A DNA stretch of 56,155 nucleotides from an uncultured Pelagibacteraceae bacterium (GTDB lineage: Bacteria; Pseudomonadota; Alphaproteobacteria; Pelagibacterales; AG-422-B15), in contig CACEZK010000006.1 of the NCBI GenBank assembly GCA_902564025.1, forward strand, positions 1-56,155, given 5' to 3'. Position numbers and translations under genes: made by a program. This document shows, piece by piece, positions 46,978-56,155 of the stretch (positions are counted from its first letter, which is position 1; each line of letters opens with the position of its first letter). The notes under the pieces were generated by a model that did no database searches, had not been told where the DNA came from, and saw nothing but the letters and a program-made list of their open reading frames with translations.

Positions 46978-48868
46978 TCAAACGTCCAATTCTTATGGAA
47001 GCAGATATAATCCCCCCAATGATTATCATTAATGTACCTAACCAAAGTATTGTCATAAAAGGTTTGATATGCATTCTGACACTTATTGACTGCTGATCTT
47101 GAGGAACATTCATGACAAGATAAATATCTGAAAAAAACTTGTGCAAAATACTTGCTTCTGAAGTAATTGTAGGCGGATTTGAATAAAATCTGATTTCAGG
47201 AGTAAATGTATCTATTAACTTCCCATCTTTTTTCATAAGGAAATATGCTTTTAGTGAATTATAATTGCTTTCCTCAACTTGCTCTATTTTATCAAAACTA
47301 AAAATATATTTTTGCAATTGTAAATTATCTCCAACTTTAGCATTATAAATTCGTTCCTCAGAATACACAGCATTACTCACAACTGCCATCATCAAGATAC
47401 CAAATCCAGCATGTGCAAGATTTTGGCCTAAATTAGTTCTTACTAAAATATTTTGCTTATTAAAGTTTACACTAGCTGTCATAGAAGAAATTATTAAAAG
47501 TAAACTAAAAAAGATAATTAAAATTTCAGTCAAGTTAAATAATTCAAAATATAGACTAATTATCAATGTTATAGTTAATGATGTAATAATGAGATATCGC
47601 AATTGAATTATTATTTTATAGAGTTTTGTGTCAGCCCATCCCAAACGTGGAGATATAAACATAAAAAAAAGGGAAAGTATTATGATTGGGGCTATAGTCG
47701 TTGAGTAATATTTTGGCCCAACAGTTAAGCTCTTATTAAGTAATAAATCAGTCGCAAGAGGGTACATGGTACCCAAGAAAACAATCGTTAAAATGGTTAT
47801 CAAAAGCCAATTATTTACCTGTATGCCTGTACCCCTGCTGATCAAACCCATACTACTTGTCTTATTAATTTTTTCAGAGTTGTATGCAAATAAACTAAAA
47901 GAAGAGACAAGTATAAGAAAAATAAATAATAAAATAAATAGACCTCTTCCGGGATCACTAGCAAAGGTATGAACTGAATTTAGAATTCCAGAACGGACAA
48001 GAAATGTTCCAACTAAACTCAATGAAAATGTAAGTATGGATAAAATAATAGTCCAAGATTGCATTACATTTCTTTTCTGAAGAATCAACACACAGTGAAT
48101 TAATGCAGTTGCGGCTATCCAAGGCATTAGCGATGCATTCTCAACTGGATCCCAAAACCAATAACCTCCCCAGCCAAGTTCGTAATAAGCCCAAAATGAA
48201 CCCAAAGCAATCCCAGCTGTGAGAAATGCCCATGCAGAAAAAACCCAAGGTTTAACAATTGAAGCCCATTGCTGGTCAACTTCTTTTGTAATTAGACCTG
48301 CAATAGCTAAGCTAAACACAAGAGAAAAACCAACATAGCCTACATACAACACAGGTGGATGAATTGCTAGGAGTGGATCCTGTAAAATAGGATTTAAACC
48401 AATCCCGTCAAAAAAATTATTTTGATTTAATACAAATGGATTTGATAAAAAAAATAAAAATGCGACAAATCCAAAGATCATTATACTCTGTATCGCAACT
48501 GTAATCTCTTTAAACCTCTCTGAAATTCTTCTCGAAAGGGCAAATAAAAAATTAAACAAGACCAAAATTAATATCCATAAAAGCATACTTCCTTCATGAT
48601 TTCCCCAAACACCAGAAAATTTATATATTAGTGGTTTTTCTGAATGAGAATTGAAATAAACTAAATCAAAATTAAAATCTGAAATGAGAAAAAGATAAAT
48701 TAGAATTAAAAATGATAACAGTATTGAAATTAACTGTACGTAGGCTAGCGCAATTAAACCAGGTCTAGTGAATATTTTATTATTTATAATTTTACTAGAC
48801 TGCAAAAGTGATGCAGTTAGACAAAGAAGTAGTAAAAAATTTGAAATATAAAAAAAATATAAACTCAT
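46967..48868 (-). CDS. ccmF: cytochrome c heme lyase subunit CcmF
   Basis: CcmF is the integral membrane heme ligase that attaches heme from CcmE to apocytochrome c. The 633-residue protein has many hydrophobic helices and the tryptophan-rich heme-handling loop WGGYWFWDPVENASLMPWI. Other family segments are SGVWGNHEGSMLLWILIL and HPPVLYVGYVGF. Its start overlaps the ccmE stop by 4 bases. Confidence 0.98.
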   Translation of the reverse strand: MSLYFFYISNFLLLLCLTASLLQSSKIINNKIFTRPGLIALAYVQLISILLSFLILIYLFLISDFNFDLVYFNSHSEKPLIYKFSGVWGNHEGSMLLWILILVLFNFLFALSRRISERFKEITVAIQSIMIFGFVAFLFFLSNPFVLNQNNFFDGIGLNPILQDPLLAIHPPVLYVGYVGFSLVFSLAIAGLITKEVDQQWASIVKPWVFSAWAFLTAGIALGSFWAYYELGWGGYWFWDPVENASLMPWIAATALIHCVLILQKRNVMQSWTIILSILTFSLSLVGTFLVRSGILNSVHTFASDPGRGLFILLFIFLILVSSFSLFAYNSEKINKTSSMGLISRGTGIQVNNWLLITILTIVFLGTMYPLATDLLLNKSLTVGPKYYSTTIAPIIILSLFFMFISPRLGWADTKLYKIIIQLRYLIITSLTITLIISLYFELFNLTEILIIFFSLLLIISSMTASVNFNKQNILVRTNLGQNLAHAGFGILMMAVVSNAVYSEERIYNAKVGDNLQLQKYIFSFDKIEQVEESNYNSLKAYFLMKKDGKLIDTFTPEIRFYSNPPTITSEASILHKFFSDIYLVMNVPQDQQSISVRMHIKPFMTILWLGTLMIIIGGIISASIRIGRLNEK

Positions 48869-49302
48869 TCACCCTGCCACTTGCCTGATTTTTTAAGCGT
48901 TTCTATGACTTCAGGAGGCATGTAGTTTTCGTCATGCTTAGCTAAGACTTTGTTTGCAATAAATCTACCATCATTCATATAAACCCCTTCAACTACAACT
49001 CCCTTGTCCTCAGCAAATAAATTTGGCAGAATACCCTCATATTTCACATCAATTTCGTTTTTGCCATCAGTAATACTGAAATAAAAAACACTATCAGTTT
49101 CGTTTTGAAAAGAGTCTACTGATACAAGGCCTCCCAACCTCATTATTTGACCTTGTTTATCTGAATTTTTTAAAAGTTCAGTCGGGCCATAAAAATAAAT
49201 AATATTATCTCTTAAGTTAAAAATAATTATCAATACTGCGATTGAAACAATAATTAAACTTAAGAGAAATTTAATTAATCTGCTTTTTACTAAACTACTC
49301 AA
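48865..49302 (-). CDS. ccmE: heme chaperone CcmE
   Basis: CcmE covalently binds heme in the periplasm and passes it to CcmF. In 145 residues it has a single N-terminal membrane helix, a beta-barrel domain (LRLGG-type MRLGGLV, YEGILPNLF) and the heme-binding His123 with Tyr127 in AKHDENYMP. The start is TTG at 49302, which overlaps the end of ccmD by 8 bases; this overlap supports the unusual start codon. Confidence 0.97.
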   Translation of the reverse strand: MSSLVKSRLIKFLLSLIIVSIAVLIIIFNLRDNIIYFYGPTELLKNSDKQGQIMRLGGLVSVDSFQNETDSVFYFSITDGKNEIDVKYEGILPNLFAEDKGVVVEGVYMNDGRFIANKVLAKHDENYMPPEVIETLKKSGKWQGE

Positions 49303-49450
49303 TTTTGTTTTTTGTTTTATTAAAAATTTTTTCGTATTTCCTTAGATTTAATATATTGATTAAAAAAAATATAATTAAGGAAAAGAAAAAAATACCATAT
49401 GAAGACCAAACAAAGATTGCATATCCACCCATATCTAATAATTCATTCAT
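49295..49450 (-). CDS. ccmD: cytochrome c maturation protein CcmD
   Basis: CcmD is a tiny membrane protein needed to release holo-CcmE from the CcmABC complex. It is 51 residues, and I found it by reading the 147-base gap between ccmC and ccmE. The N terminus has the family pattern DMGGYAIFVWSSYGIFF, followed by a membrane helix and a basic tail. It starts in a TAATG overlap with the ccmC stop and overlaps ccmE by 8 bases. Confidence 0.92.
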   Translation of the reverse strand: MNELLDMGGYAIFVWSSYGIFFFSLIIFFLINILNLRKYEKIFNKTKNKIE

Positions 49451-50151
49451 TAATTGCTGTTCCTTATCATTTTATTTTCAATCAGAACAAGTCTGAGCCT
49501 AATTAGTGATACTGTTACTAGAAATAAAAAACAGGCAGCTGTCATTATAAATAATGGAATTAGCATACTTACATCAATACTTGGTGCAGAAAGTTTTGAA
49601 ATTGAAGCAGGTTGATGCAAAGTATTCCACCAATCAACTGAAAATTTAATTATTGGTATATTGATAAAACCTATTATTGCTAGTGCTGCTGATATTTTTG
49701 AAGCAAGTTCCTTGTTTGATATTGCCTGCCAAAGAAAGATATAAGCGATGTAAAGAAAAAATAATATTAACATAGAAGTTAGTCTCGCATCCCATACCCA
49801 CCATACACCCCATGTAGGCTTGCCCCATATACTTCCAGTTATCAGTGACATTAGTGTAAATACCATTCCTACTTGAGCAATTGATCTTGCAACAACATTA
49901 AAAAGGGGGTTTCGGGTTATGAACCAAAGAACACATGAACCAGCTAGAATTGAATAAGTCATGAGTGCAAACCATGCTGAGGGAACATGTATATACATAA
50001 TCCTCATCGAGTCTCCTTGAATATAATCTGGAGGAGATTGAAAAAGTGAATAATATAAGCCTATAACAAATGCAAATATTGTTGCAAAAATCAGGTATGG
50101 ATTAGCAGACCTGATAAATTCAATATGGTTATTTTTAATTTTAATGTACAT
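49450..50151 (-). CDS. ccmC: heme exporter/holder protein CcmC
   Basis: CcmC presents heme to CcmE at the periplasmic face. The 233-residue protein has six hydrophobic helices and the WWD heme motif WGVWWVWDARLTSM, together with histidines in MYIHVPSAW and NTLHQPAS that ligate heme in the family. It lies 32 bases after ccmB and overlaps ccmD by one base. Confidence 0.98.
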   Translation of the reverse strand: MYIKIKNNHIEFIRSANPYLIFATIFAFVIGLYYSLFQSPPDYIQGDSMRIMYIHVPSAWFALMTYSILAGSCVLWFITRNPLFNVVARSIAQVGMVFTLMSLITGSIWGKPTWGVWWVWDARLTSMLILFFLYIAYIFLWQAISNKELASKISAALAIIGFINIPIIKFSVDWWNTLHQPASISKLSAPSIDVSMLIPLFIMTAACFLFLVTVSLIRLRLVLIENKMIRNSN

Positions 50152-50183
50152 TTCTTAATATATATATCGACTTGAAGTATTGC

Positions 50184-50807
50184 CTACTCTCCATAAAGAC
50201 GCAGACCATATGCAGTTACATATATAGAGATGACAAAGGAAAGCATTGATAATGCCAATAAAATTGGCCAAGAACCAGCATCAGAGCCAAAAATAATAAA
50301 AGGCACAAATAGTGGTATCATTATAATTGCTTTCAAAAAAATTGTTCTTCTGGCACCAAGCGTTAGTGCGCTCACAAAATTTGCAATGAAAACCATACCG
50401 AACGAGCCTATGAATAAATTTATAAATATTTGTATGGTCTCTGAATAATCCAAATAAAATAGAAAACTCAATATTGGTAGAATTACTAAAAGTGGAAGAC
50501 AGTAAATAAACCAATGTGTTATGTATTTACTGATTATTAAATACTCAATCGTCTTATTTTTCTGCATAATGATATCTAAATTACCATCCTCATAATCGGC
50601 ATTAAAAATTCTATCAACCGTTATAATGATTGATAAAGCTAGCGCGATCCAAACTACACCTTTAAATAAATTCTTGAGTTGATCAGTCTGAGTACCAAAT
50701 GCAAATGGTATTAATATTAGAACAAGGATAAAAAAAGATACTGTAAAAAAGAAATTAGCACTTGAATAAAAAGATAATAATAGATCTCTTTTAATTAGGT
50801 TAGACAT
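50184..50807 (-). CDS. ccmB: heme ABC transporter permease CcmB
   Basis: CcmB is the membrane part of the CcmAB ABC transporter whose ATPase drives release of holo-CcmE. The 207-residue protein has six hydrophobic helices, the GVVWIALALS and GNLDIIMQ-type segments of the family, and lies one base after ccmA. Function is assigned from family resemblance and from its place between ccmA and ccmC. Confidence 0.95.
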   Translation of the reverse strand: MSNLIKRDLLLSFYSSANFFFTVSFFILVLILIPFAFGTQTDQLKNLFKGVVWIALALSIIITVDRIFNADYEDGNLDIIMQKNKTIEYLIISKYITHWFIYCLPLLVILPILSFLFYLDYSETIQIFINLFIGSFGMVFIANFVSALTLGARRTIFLKAIIMIPLFVPFIIFGSDAGSWPILLALSMLSFVISIYVTAYGLRLYGE

Positions 50808-50808
50808 A

Positions 50809-51408
50809 TTAGATATTAATTTCCTTATGAAAATTTTTTGGTAAACTGATATTCGAAGTAAGTATAACTATTCCCATATTTTCATTAAATTGATTAATTT
50901 TTTCTATAAGTAAGTGTGTGTTGACCTCATCAAGATAAACAAATGGTTCATCTAAAAACCATAAATCATATTTTTTATAATTAAGTCTGTGCAGAGAAAT
51001 GCACTTTTTTTGACCATCACTTAAGGAACCAGCATCTCTATTAATAAAATGGTGCAAATTGTTATGTTCGAGTAGTTTTTCATGATCAAGCACTTCATTA
51101 AAAAGAATATCCCATAACTCTAAATTTTTTTTTATGGAAAGATTTTCTTTTAAAGAGTTCTTTTGGCCAATTAGGTTAAATTTACTATTGTATAAATTGT
51201 CTTCAAGTATACTTATGTCGTTAAACAATGCCTTGCCATCGTAAGATGTAATAAAATTGGATAGAATTCTTAAAAGAGTCGTTTTTCCAGATCCATTTCG
51301 CCCTTTCACAACTAATGTTTCGCCAGATTTAATAGAAAAATTAATATTATTGAGAACAACGTTTTCTCCTCTTTTGCAGCTCAAATTCTCAGTTTTTAGT
51401 TCGTTCAT
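50809..51408 (-). CDS. ccmA: heme ABC transporter ATPase CcmA
   Basis: CcmA is the ATPase of the CcmABCD complex. The 199 residues contain Walker A GRNGSGKTT at 36-44, the signature SLSDGQKKC (instead of LSGGQ) and Walker B LWFLDEPFVYLDE. It is the first gene of ccmABCDEFGH and is divergent from acnA across a 59-base gap. Confidence 0.95.
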   Translation of the reverse strand: MNELKTENLSCKRGENVVLNNINFSIKSGETLVVKGRNGSGKTTLLRILSNFITSYDGKALFNDISILEDNLYNSKFNLIGQKNSLKENLSIKKNLELWDILFNEVLDHEKLLEHNNLHHFINRDAGSLSDGQKKCISLHRLNYKKYDLWFLDEPFVYLDEVNTHLLIEKINQFNENMGIVILTSNISLPKNFHKEINI

Positions 51409-51421
51409 TATAAACTTTATG

Positions 51422-51449
51422 TTGATAGCTTGTTAAATTAGTCTAAATA
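51422..51449 (+). promoter_or_regulatory. possible acnA promoter
   Basis: TTGATA at 51422-51427 (five of six to the -35 consensus) is followed after 16 bases by TAAATA at 51444-51449, a weak -10. It lies in the 59-base gap between divergent ccmA and acnA and would give a very short leader before the ATG at 51468. Confidence 0.3.
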
Positions 51450-51467
51450 TAGCAGCAGTAAACCTCT

Positions 51468-54155
51468 ATGTACGACAGCTTTAAGACAAAAAAAACACTA
51501 AAAATAGGAAAAAAAACCTATACCTATTTCAGTTTTAAAGCAGCAGAAAAAAATGGTCTCAAAAACATATCCTCGCTTCCTTTCTCAATAAAAATTCTTC
51601 TAGAAAACTTGATCAGGAATGAGGACGGTTCAACAGTAGAATTAGGTGATATAAAAGAATTTGAAAAATGGAAGTCTGATAAAAAAGTAAGTAAAGAAAT
51701 TAATTTTAGGCCTGCACGTGTTTTGATGCAAGATTTTACAGGTGTTCCAGCAGTGGTTGATCTTGCATCAATGAGGGCAGCGATAAAAAATGAAAATGGA
51801 GATCCTAAAAAAATTAATCCTCTATCACCGGTTGATCTTGTAATAGACCACTCTGTTATGGTTGATAAGTATGGCTCAGCAACTGCCCATAAAGCAAATG
51901 TTGATCTTGAATATAAAAGAAATATTGAAAGATATGAATTTTTGAGATGGGGACAAAAATCTTTCAATAATTTTAGAGTAGTTCCACCTGGTACAGGCAT
52001 CTGTCATCAAGTAAACCTAGAATACCTGGCTAAAACTGTTTGGTTTGAAAAGAAAAAAATAAAAAATAAAAATATAACCTTAGCTTATCCTGATACTGTT
52101 GTTGGAACCGATAGTCACACAACAATGATTAACGGCTTATCTGTTCTTGGGTGGGGAGTTGGTGGAATCGAGGCAGAGGCAGCAATGTTGGGTCAACCAA
52201 TCTCTATGGTAGTTCCTGAAGTTATAGGATTTGAAATAAAAGGTAAAATTAAAGAAGGTATTACAGCTACTGATCTGGTATTAACAATTACAGAACAGTT
52301 AAGAAAAAAAGGCGTAGTTGGAAAATTTGTAGAGTTCTATGGTAAAGGACTTAAAGAGATGTCTGTTCCTGATAGAGCTACTATATCAAATATGGCGCCA
52401 GAATATGGTGCAACATGCGGTTTCTTTCCAATTGACCAAGAAACAATAAATTTTTTAAAAGTTAGTGGACGACCTTTGGATGAGATTAAACTTGTCGAAA
52501 AATACTCTAAAACTCAAGGACTTTGGGAGGATTATAAGAAAAATAAAAGAGTTTATTCAGAAACAATGGAATTAGACTTATCAAGTATAGAACCAAGTTT
52601 AGCTGGGCCAAAAAGACCACAAGATAAAATCTTATTATCAAATGTTGCGGATCAATTTGTTAGTTCATTCGAGAAGGAATTTGGTAATGACAAAGTTGAA
52701 AATTCATCTTCAGTAAAAAATGAGACATTCGAAATTGATCATGGTCATGTTGCAATTGCTGCAATTACGAGCTGTACTAACACATCTAATCCAAGTGTCA
52801 TGATAGGCGCTGGAATTTTAGCAAAGAAAGCATATGAATTAGGTCTTAAAACTAAACCTTGGGTCAAAACTTCACTTGCACCAGGCTCTAAGGTTGTAAC
52901 TGATTACCTCGAAAAGTCTGGACTTCAGAAACATCTTGATAAGCTAGGATTTAACTTAGTTGGATTTGGATGTACGACGTGTATTGGTAATTCTGGTCCT
53001 TTAGATGAAAATATTGCTGAGGCAATTACAAGTAATGATTTAATTGTAAGCGGCATTTTATCAGGTAACAGAAACTTTGAGGGAAGAATTAATCCATTTG
53101 TGAAGGCAAACTATTTGGCATCGCCACCACTTGTTGTTGCATATGCATTGGCAGGATCAACAAAAATTAACCTAACAAAGGACCCAATTGGTATTGGTAA
53201 AAATAATAAAGAAATTTACCTAAAGGATATATGGCCAAAATCAAAAGAGATAAAATCAATAATTAGTAAAATTATTAATTCAAATTTGTATAAGAAAAGA
53301 TACAAAAATGTATTCAAGGGAGATAAAAAATGGAATTCAGTTAAATCACCAAGTGGGCTAACTTATAAATGGAATAAGAAATCAACCTACGTTCAACACC
53401 CACCATATTTTGAAAATTTAGATTTTGAGAAGAATAATATAAATGATGTAAAGAATGCTCAAATTTTAGCACTCTTTGGAGACTCCGTAACTACAGACCA
53501 CATAAGTCCTGCGGGTTCCATAAAAGAAGATGGACCAGCTGGTATATATTTAACCAAAAATAGAATTAATAAAGTAGATTTTAATTCCTTTGGTGCTCGA
53601 CGTGGGAATCATGAAGTCATGATGCGGGGTACATTCTCAAATATTAGAATAAAAAATGAAATGGTGAAAGATATTGAAGGAGGAATTACGATTCATCATC
53701 CTTCTAATAAGCAAATGACGATTTACGATGCCTCAGTAAAATACCAAAAATCTAATACGCCTCTTGTTATATTTGCTGGAAAAGACTATGGAATGGGTTC
53801 GTCAAGAGATTGGGCAGCAAAAGGAACGAAGCTACTAGGAGTTAAAGCAGTAATAGCAGAGTCGTTTGAACGGATTCACAGATCAAATCTTATTGGCATG
53901 GGGGTACTTCCATTTCAGTTCATGGAAAAAGAAAACAGACTATCTCTAGGTCTTAAAGGTGACGAAAGAATAACCATTACCGGTTTGTCAAATGATATAT
54001 CACCTGGGATGGATGTTAAAATGCTTATTATTTATTCAAATGGAAAAAATAAGACACATCGCTTAAGGCTTTTAGTAAACACCTCAACAGAAATAGACTA
54101 TTTAAAAACAGGAGGAATACTTCAGTATGTTTACAAAAATATTTCCAATCAATAG
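51468..54155 (+). CDS. acnA: aconitate hydratase A
   Basis: Aconitase isomerises citrate to isocitrate in the TCA cycle with a [4Fe-4S] cluster. The 895-residue protein is of the AcnA/IRP type: GVPAVVDLASMR near the N terminus, TVVGTDSHTTMINGL, cluster cysteines in TSCTNTSNPSV and GCTTCIGNSG, and the C-terminal swivel domain with YGMGSSRDWAAKG. A ribosome binding site is not obvious. It is a single-gene unit here and ends 2 bases from a convergent gene. Confidence 0.98.
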   Translation: MYDSFKTKKTLKIGKKTYTYFSFKAAEKNGLKNISSLPFSIKILLENLIRNEDGSTVELGDIKEFEKWKSDKKVSKEINFRPARVLMQDFTGVPAVVDLASMRAAIKNENGDPKKINPLSPVDLVIDHSVMVDKYGSATAHKANVDLEYKRNIERYEFLRWGQKSFNNFRVVPPGTGICHQVNLEYLAKTVWFEKKKIKNKNITLAYPDTVVGTDSHTTMINGLSVLGWGVGGIEAEAAMLGQPISMVVPEVIGFEIKGKIKEGITATDLVLTITEQLRKKGVVGKFVEFYGKGLKEMSVPDRATISNMAPEYGATCGFFPIDQETINFLKVSGRPLDEIKLVEKYSKTQGLWEDYKKNKRVYSETMELDLSSIEPSLAGPKRPQDKILLSNVADQFVSSFEKEFGNDKVENSSSVKNETFEIDHGHVAIAAITSCTNTSNPSVMIGAGILAKKAYELGLKTKPWVKTSLAPGSKVVTDYLEKSGLQKHLDKLGFNLVGFGCTTCIGNSGPLDENIAEAITSNDLIVSGILSGNRNFEGRINPFVKANYLASPPLVVAYALAGSTKINLTKDPIGIGKNNKEIYLKDIWPKSKEIKSIISKIINSNLYKKRYKNVFKGDKKWNSVKSPSGLTYKWNKKSTYVQHPPYFENLDFEKNNINDVKNAQILALFGDSVTTDHISPAGSIKEDGPAGIYLTKNRINKVDFNSFGARRGNHEVMMRGTFSNIRIKNEMVKDIEGGITIHHPSNKQMTIYDASVKYQKSNTPLVIFAGKDYGMGSSRDWAAKGTKLLGVKAVIAESFERIHRSNLIGMGVLPFQFMEKENRLSLGLKGDERITITGLSNDISPGMDVKMLIIYSNGKNKTHRLRLLVNTSTEIDYLKTGGILQYVYKNISNQ

Positions 54156-54157
54156 GT

Positions 54158-54781
54158 TCAATTCATATAACTTGACATAAAGTCCATTGAAACTGACTGG
54201 CCGCCAACTGTTTTTCTTATAGTATCGAATATTTGTGTTGTCATCGCTTCAAAACTTTTACGGTCATTTTTGTATTTTTCACGCTCAAGATTAATGCCTA
54301 CTTCAACACAAACATTGCTGCAATCTGTATAGAAAAAATTCATATTTCCAAAATCAGGTTGATCAACCGCACAGGTTTCTTCAAAATTTCCAGAACCGCG
54401 CGTATTAATATTAACTATTGAACCTTCTTGAGCATTAAATCCACCTTCACATCCAAAAAAAGTTTTTCTGTAGGATGTTTCCTCCGACTTTGAACCTAAT
54501 AATGCATATGTAATGATATCATTATATCTTCTCACGTCTTCATCAACATCCGAGGGCACTAAAGTAGCATACACATAAAAATTACCTGATTGTACACTGC
54601 CAGATTTTTCTAAGTCATCCACCTTCCAATTTCCTGGAAGCAATGGAAGATTAGCAATATTGTAGGCTCCATTTATACTCCCAGAATACGTCTCGAGGTC
54701 GTTAAACTCCTGAGCATTAACGTTAAATACAAAAAATATTGCAAACAATTTTATTGATAAAAATTTTATTAGTGACTTCAT
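54158..54781 (-). CDS. secreted protein of unknown function
   Basis: I do not recognise this 207-residue protein. A signal peptide ends near residue 23 (NVNAQ). The mature part has four cysteines (FFGCEGG, EETCAVD, TDCSNVCVEV), which could form two disulfides, and no membrane segment. It contains a segment LPGNWKVDD resembling the start of lipocalin-like or other small beta proteins, but I would not assign a fold from this. It is 71 bases downstream of htpG, in the same direction, and convergent with acnA. Confidence 0.75.
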   Translation of the reverse strand: MKSLIKFLSIKLFAIFFVFNVNAQEFNDLETYSGSINGAYNIANLPLLPGNWKVDDLEKSGSVQSGNFYVYATLVPSDVDEDVRRYNDIITYALLGSKSEETSYRKTFFGCEGGFNAQEGSIVNINTRGSGNFEETCAVDQPDFGNMNFFYTDCSNVCVEVGINLEREKYKNDRKSFEAMTTQIFDTIRKTVGGQSVSMDFMSSYMN

Positions 54782-54852
54782 GAATAACCCTTTTTTTATT
54801 TTTGAAATATTATAGCGATTTTATTTTATAGATTGGAGTCTTAATTTTAGAA

Positions 54853-56155
54853 TTAATTTATCGATGTAGTGATAGTTTCGATGAGTTTTTTTGAGAATTC
54901 AACAGGATCTGATGGCTTTTCACCATCAAGAATCTTAGATTGTTCGTACAGTAAAATTGAAATATTCTCTACTTCACTAATTGATGCTTTATCTTTACTC
55001 ATTTTAGCAAGTTTTTTTATGAGTTTATGTTGAGGATTGATTTCCATAACTTTAAGTGAAAGACCCTGATTGAGCTGATTGTGCTGTTGAAGTATTTTTT
55101 CAAGCTGAGGGTCCATTGCCCCTTCATCACTTACAAGACATACAGGGCTATCTGTAAGTCTTGAGGACACTCTAACGTCTTTAACTTTTTCCTTTAATTT
55201 TTCTTTTATTAGATTAATAAGTGGCTCAACAGATTTTTCATTTTTATCATCTTTTTTATCTCCATCAATTTTATTCAGATCATCCATTCCCCTTGTAACA
55301 GATTTAAAACTCTTCCCTTGATATGATGGAGTTGACGAAGTCCAAAAGCTGTCTACAGGGTCATCCAATATAAGCACATTAATATCTCTTGACTTATAGC
55401 CCTCTAAACTTGGATTATTGATTATATTTTCATAACTATCACCAGTCATAAAGTAAATATCCTTTTGTTTTTTATCCATTAACTCTATGTATTCATTTAA
55501 TGTGATGAGTTTTTTTGATTTTGAATTCTTAAATAATGATATTTCTAGAATTGAGTCTTTTCTCTCAAAATCCTCATAAATTCCCTCTTTTAGTACTGGA
55601 CCAAAATTTTCCCAGAATTTTTCATACGACTCCCTGTCTTTATCAATCTTTTTTTTGAGATCAGAAATTGTTCTTTTAACTAGAGATGATCTTATTTTCG
55701 TAACAACTGGGTTGTTTTGAAGCATCTCGCGACTTATATTTAATGGAAGATCTTCCGAGTCAATGATACCTCTTAGAAAACGAAGATAAGGAGGAATAAG
55801 TTCTGGACAATTGTCTGTGATGAATACTCTTTTAACATAAAGTTTAAGCCTGTTTTCTCTTGCTGGATCATAAAGATCAAAAGGTTTAGTTGATGGAATA
55901 AAATTTAATACAGTATATTCAATTTTTCCTTCAGCCTTATAATGAGATGTCATCCAAGGATCATCGAACATCTGTCCTGCGTGATTATAGAACTCTTTAT
56001 ATTGTTCCTTAGTAATTTTATTTTTAGGTCGCGTCCAAATAGCTGACGCAGAATTAACAGAATCAATTTTTTCATCTTTTTTTTCAGAGCCATCACTCAC
56101 ATAAATTGGAATACTTATATGATCTGAATATCTTTTAATTATATTTTCAATTCTA
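54853..56155 (-). CDS. htpG: chaperone HtpG (Hsp90), N-terminal part outside window
   Basis: HtpG is the bacterial Hsp90, an ATP-driven chaperone. The frame stays open to the window end, and residues encoded before the GTG at 56100 (RYSDHISIPIYV) are typical HtpG, so that GTG is internal. About 434 residues are visible: the end of the N-terminal domain, the middle domain (SAIWTRPKNKITKEQYKEFY, YVKRVFITDNC, LRGIIDSEDLPLNISREML) and the C-terminal dimerisation domain. The N-terminal ATP site lies beyond the window. Confidence 0.97.
   Translation of the reverse strand, partial: RIENIIKRYSDHISIPIYVSDGSEKKDEKIDSVNSASAIWTRPKNKITKEQYKEFYNHAGQMFDDPWMTSHYKAEGKIEYTVLNFIPSTKPFDLYDPARENRLKLYVKRVFITDNCPELIPPYLRFLRGIIDSEDLPLNISREMLQNNPVVTKIRSSLVKRTISDLKKKIDKDRESYEKFWENFGPVLKEGIYEDFERKDSILEISLFKNSKSKKLITLNEYIELMDKKQKDIYFMTGDSYENIINNPSLEGYKSRDINVLILDDPVDSFWTSSTPSYQGKSFKSVTRGMDDLNKIDGDKKDDKNEKSVEPLINLIKEKLKEKVKDVRVSSRLTDSPVCLVSDEGAMDPQLEKILQQHNQLNQGLSLKVMEINPQHKLIKKLAKMSKDKASISEVENISILLYEQSKILDGEKPSDPVEFSKKLIETITTSIN

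Noticed and set aside
56098..56100. GTG at 56100 as the start of htpG
   Set aside because: The frame continues upstream with HtpG-like residues to the window edge, so the true start is outside.

Overview
The window is AT-rich (about one third G+C by eye), almost fully coding, and looks like a streamlined, free-living alphaproteobacterium, probably a marine SAR11-like or similar oligotroph. The reasons are the gene orders obgE-proB-proA-nadD-rsfS-rlmH-ctpA-rppH, atpHAGDC beside priA, mdh-sucC-sucD-odhA-odhB-lpd, leuC-leuD-leuB-asd, ffh-rpsP-rimM-trmD-rplS beside dapF-mtaB-ftsY, and ccmABCDEFGH, together with many 1-26 base overlaps between neighbours. Proline, leucine and lysine-branch biosynthesis genes argue against an obligate intracellular parasite. 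I cannot name the genus. I see no tRNA, rRNA, insertion sequence, prophage or CRISPR array. No gene-free stretch exceeds about 215 bases.

Layout. 1-6293 (+): obgE (5' end cut by the window) through rppH, covering ribosome assembly, proline synthesis, NAD synthesis, a periplasmic protease and RNA decapping. 6290-13173 (-): the F1 part of ATP synthase, preceded by priA. 13232-16726 (+): a small transaldolase, xerC, then a tight three-gene set (NTF2-like protein, sterol-desaturase-type di-iron hydroxylase, polytopic membrane protein). 16713-27919 (-): a TCA-cycle block (lpd, odhB, odhA, sucD, sucC, mdh) with mmsA and a short-chain dehydrogenase. 27970-28418: a minimal Smr gene and a 215-base convergent gap with nested inverted repeats and a possible small membrane peptide. 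28419-41720 (-): sdhBADC, a CitE-MaoC fusion enzyme, asd, leuBDC, rplS, trmD, rimM, rpsP, ffh. 41721-41918: a divergent gap with two strong hairpins and a likely ffh promoter. 41919-45228 (+): dapF, a DCC-family gene, mtaB, ftsY. 45225-51408 (-): a PagL-like lipid A deacylase, a small secreted protein, and the cytochrome c maturation set ccmH to ccmA, including a 51-residue ccmD. 51468-54155 (+): acnA. 54158-56155 (-): a secreted protein of unknown function and htpG (cut by the window end).

How the genes work together. Most of the oxidative TCA cycle (aconitase, 2-oxoglutarate dehydrogenase, succinyl-CoA synthetase, succinate dehydrogenase, malate dehydrogenase) lies within 40 kb of the ATP synthase F1 genes and the cytochrome c assembly genes, so this is largely a respiratory-energy region. 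MmsA feeds propionyl-CoA from valine or inositol breakdown, and the CitE-MaoC fusion would link mesaconyl-CoA to propionyl-CoA and glyoxylate. The SRP GTPase Ffh and its receptor FtsY lie on either side of dapF, the DCC gene and mtaB.

The observations I rate highest are the single-polypeptide CitE/mesaconyl-CoA hydratase fusion, the structured leader upstream of ffh, and the gap at 28.2-28.4 kb. I found no clear multi-gene system that is wholly new.
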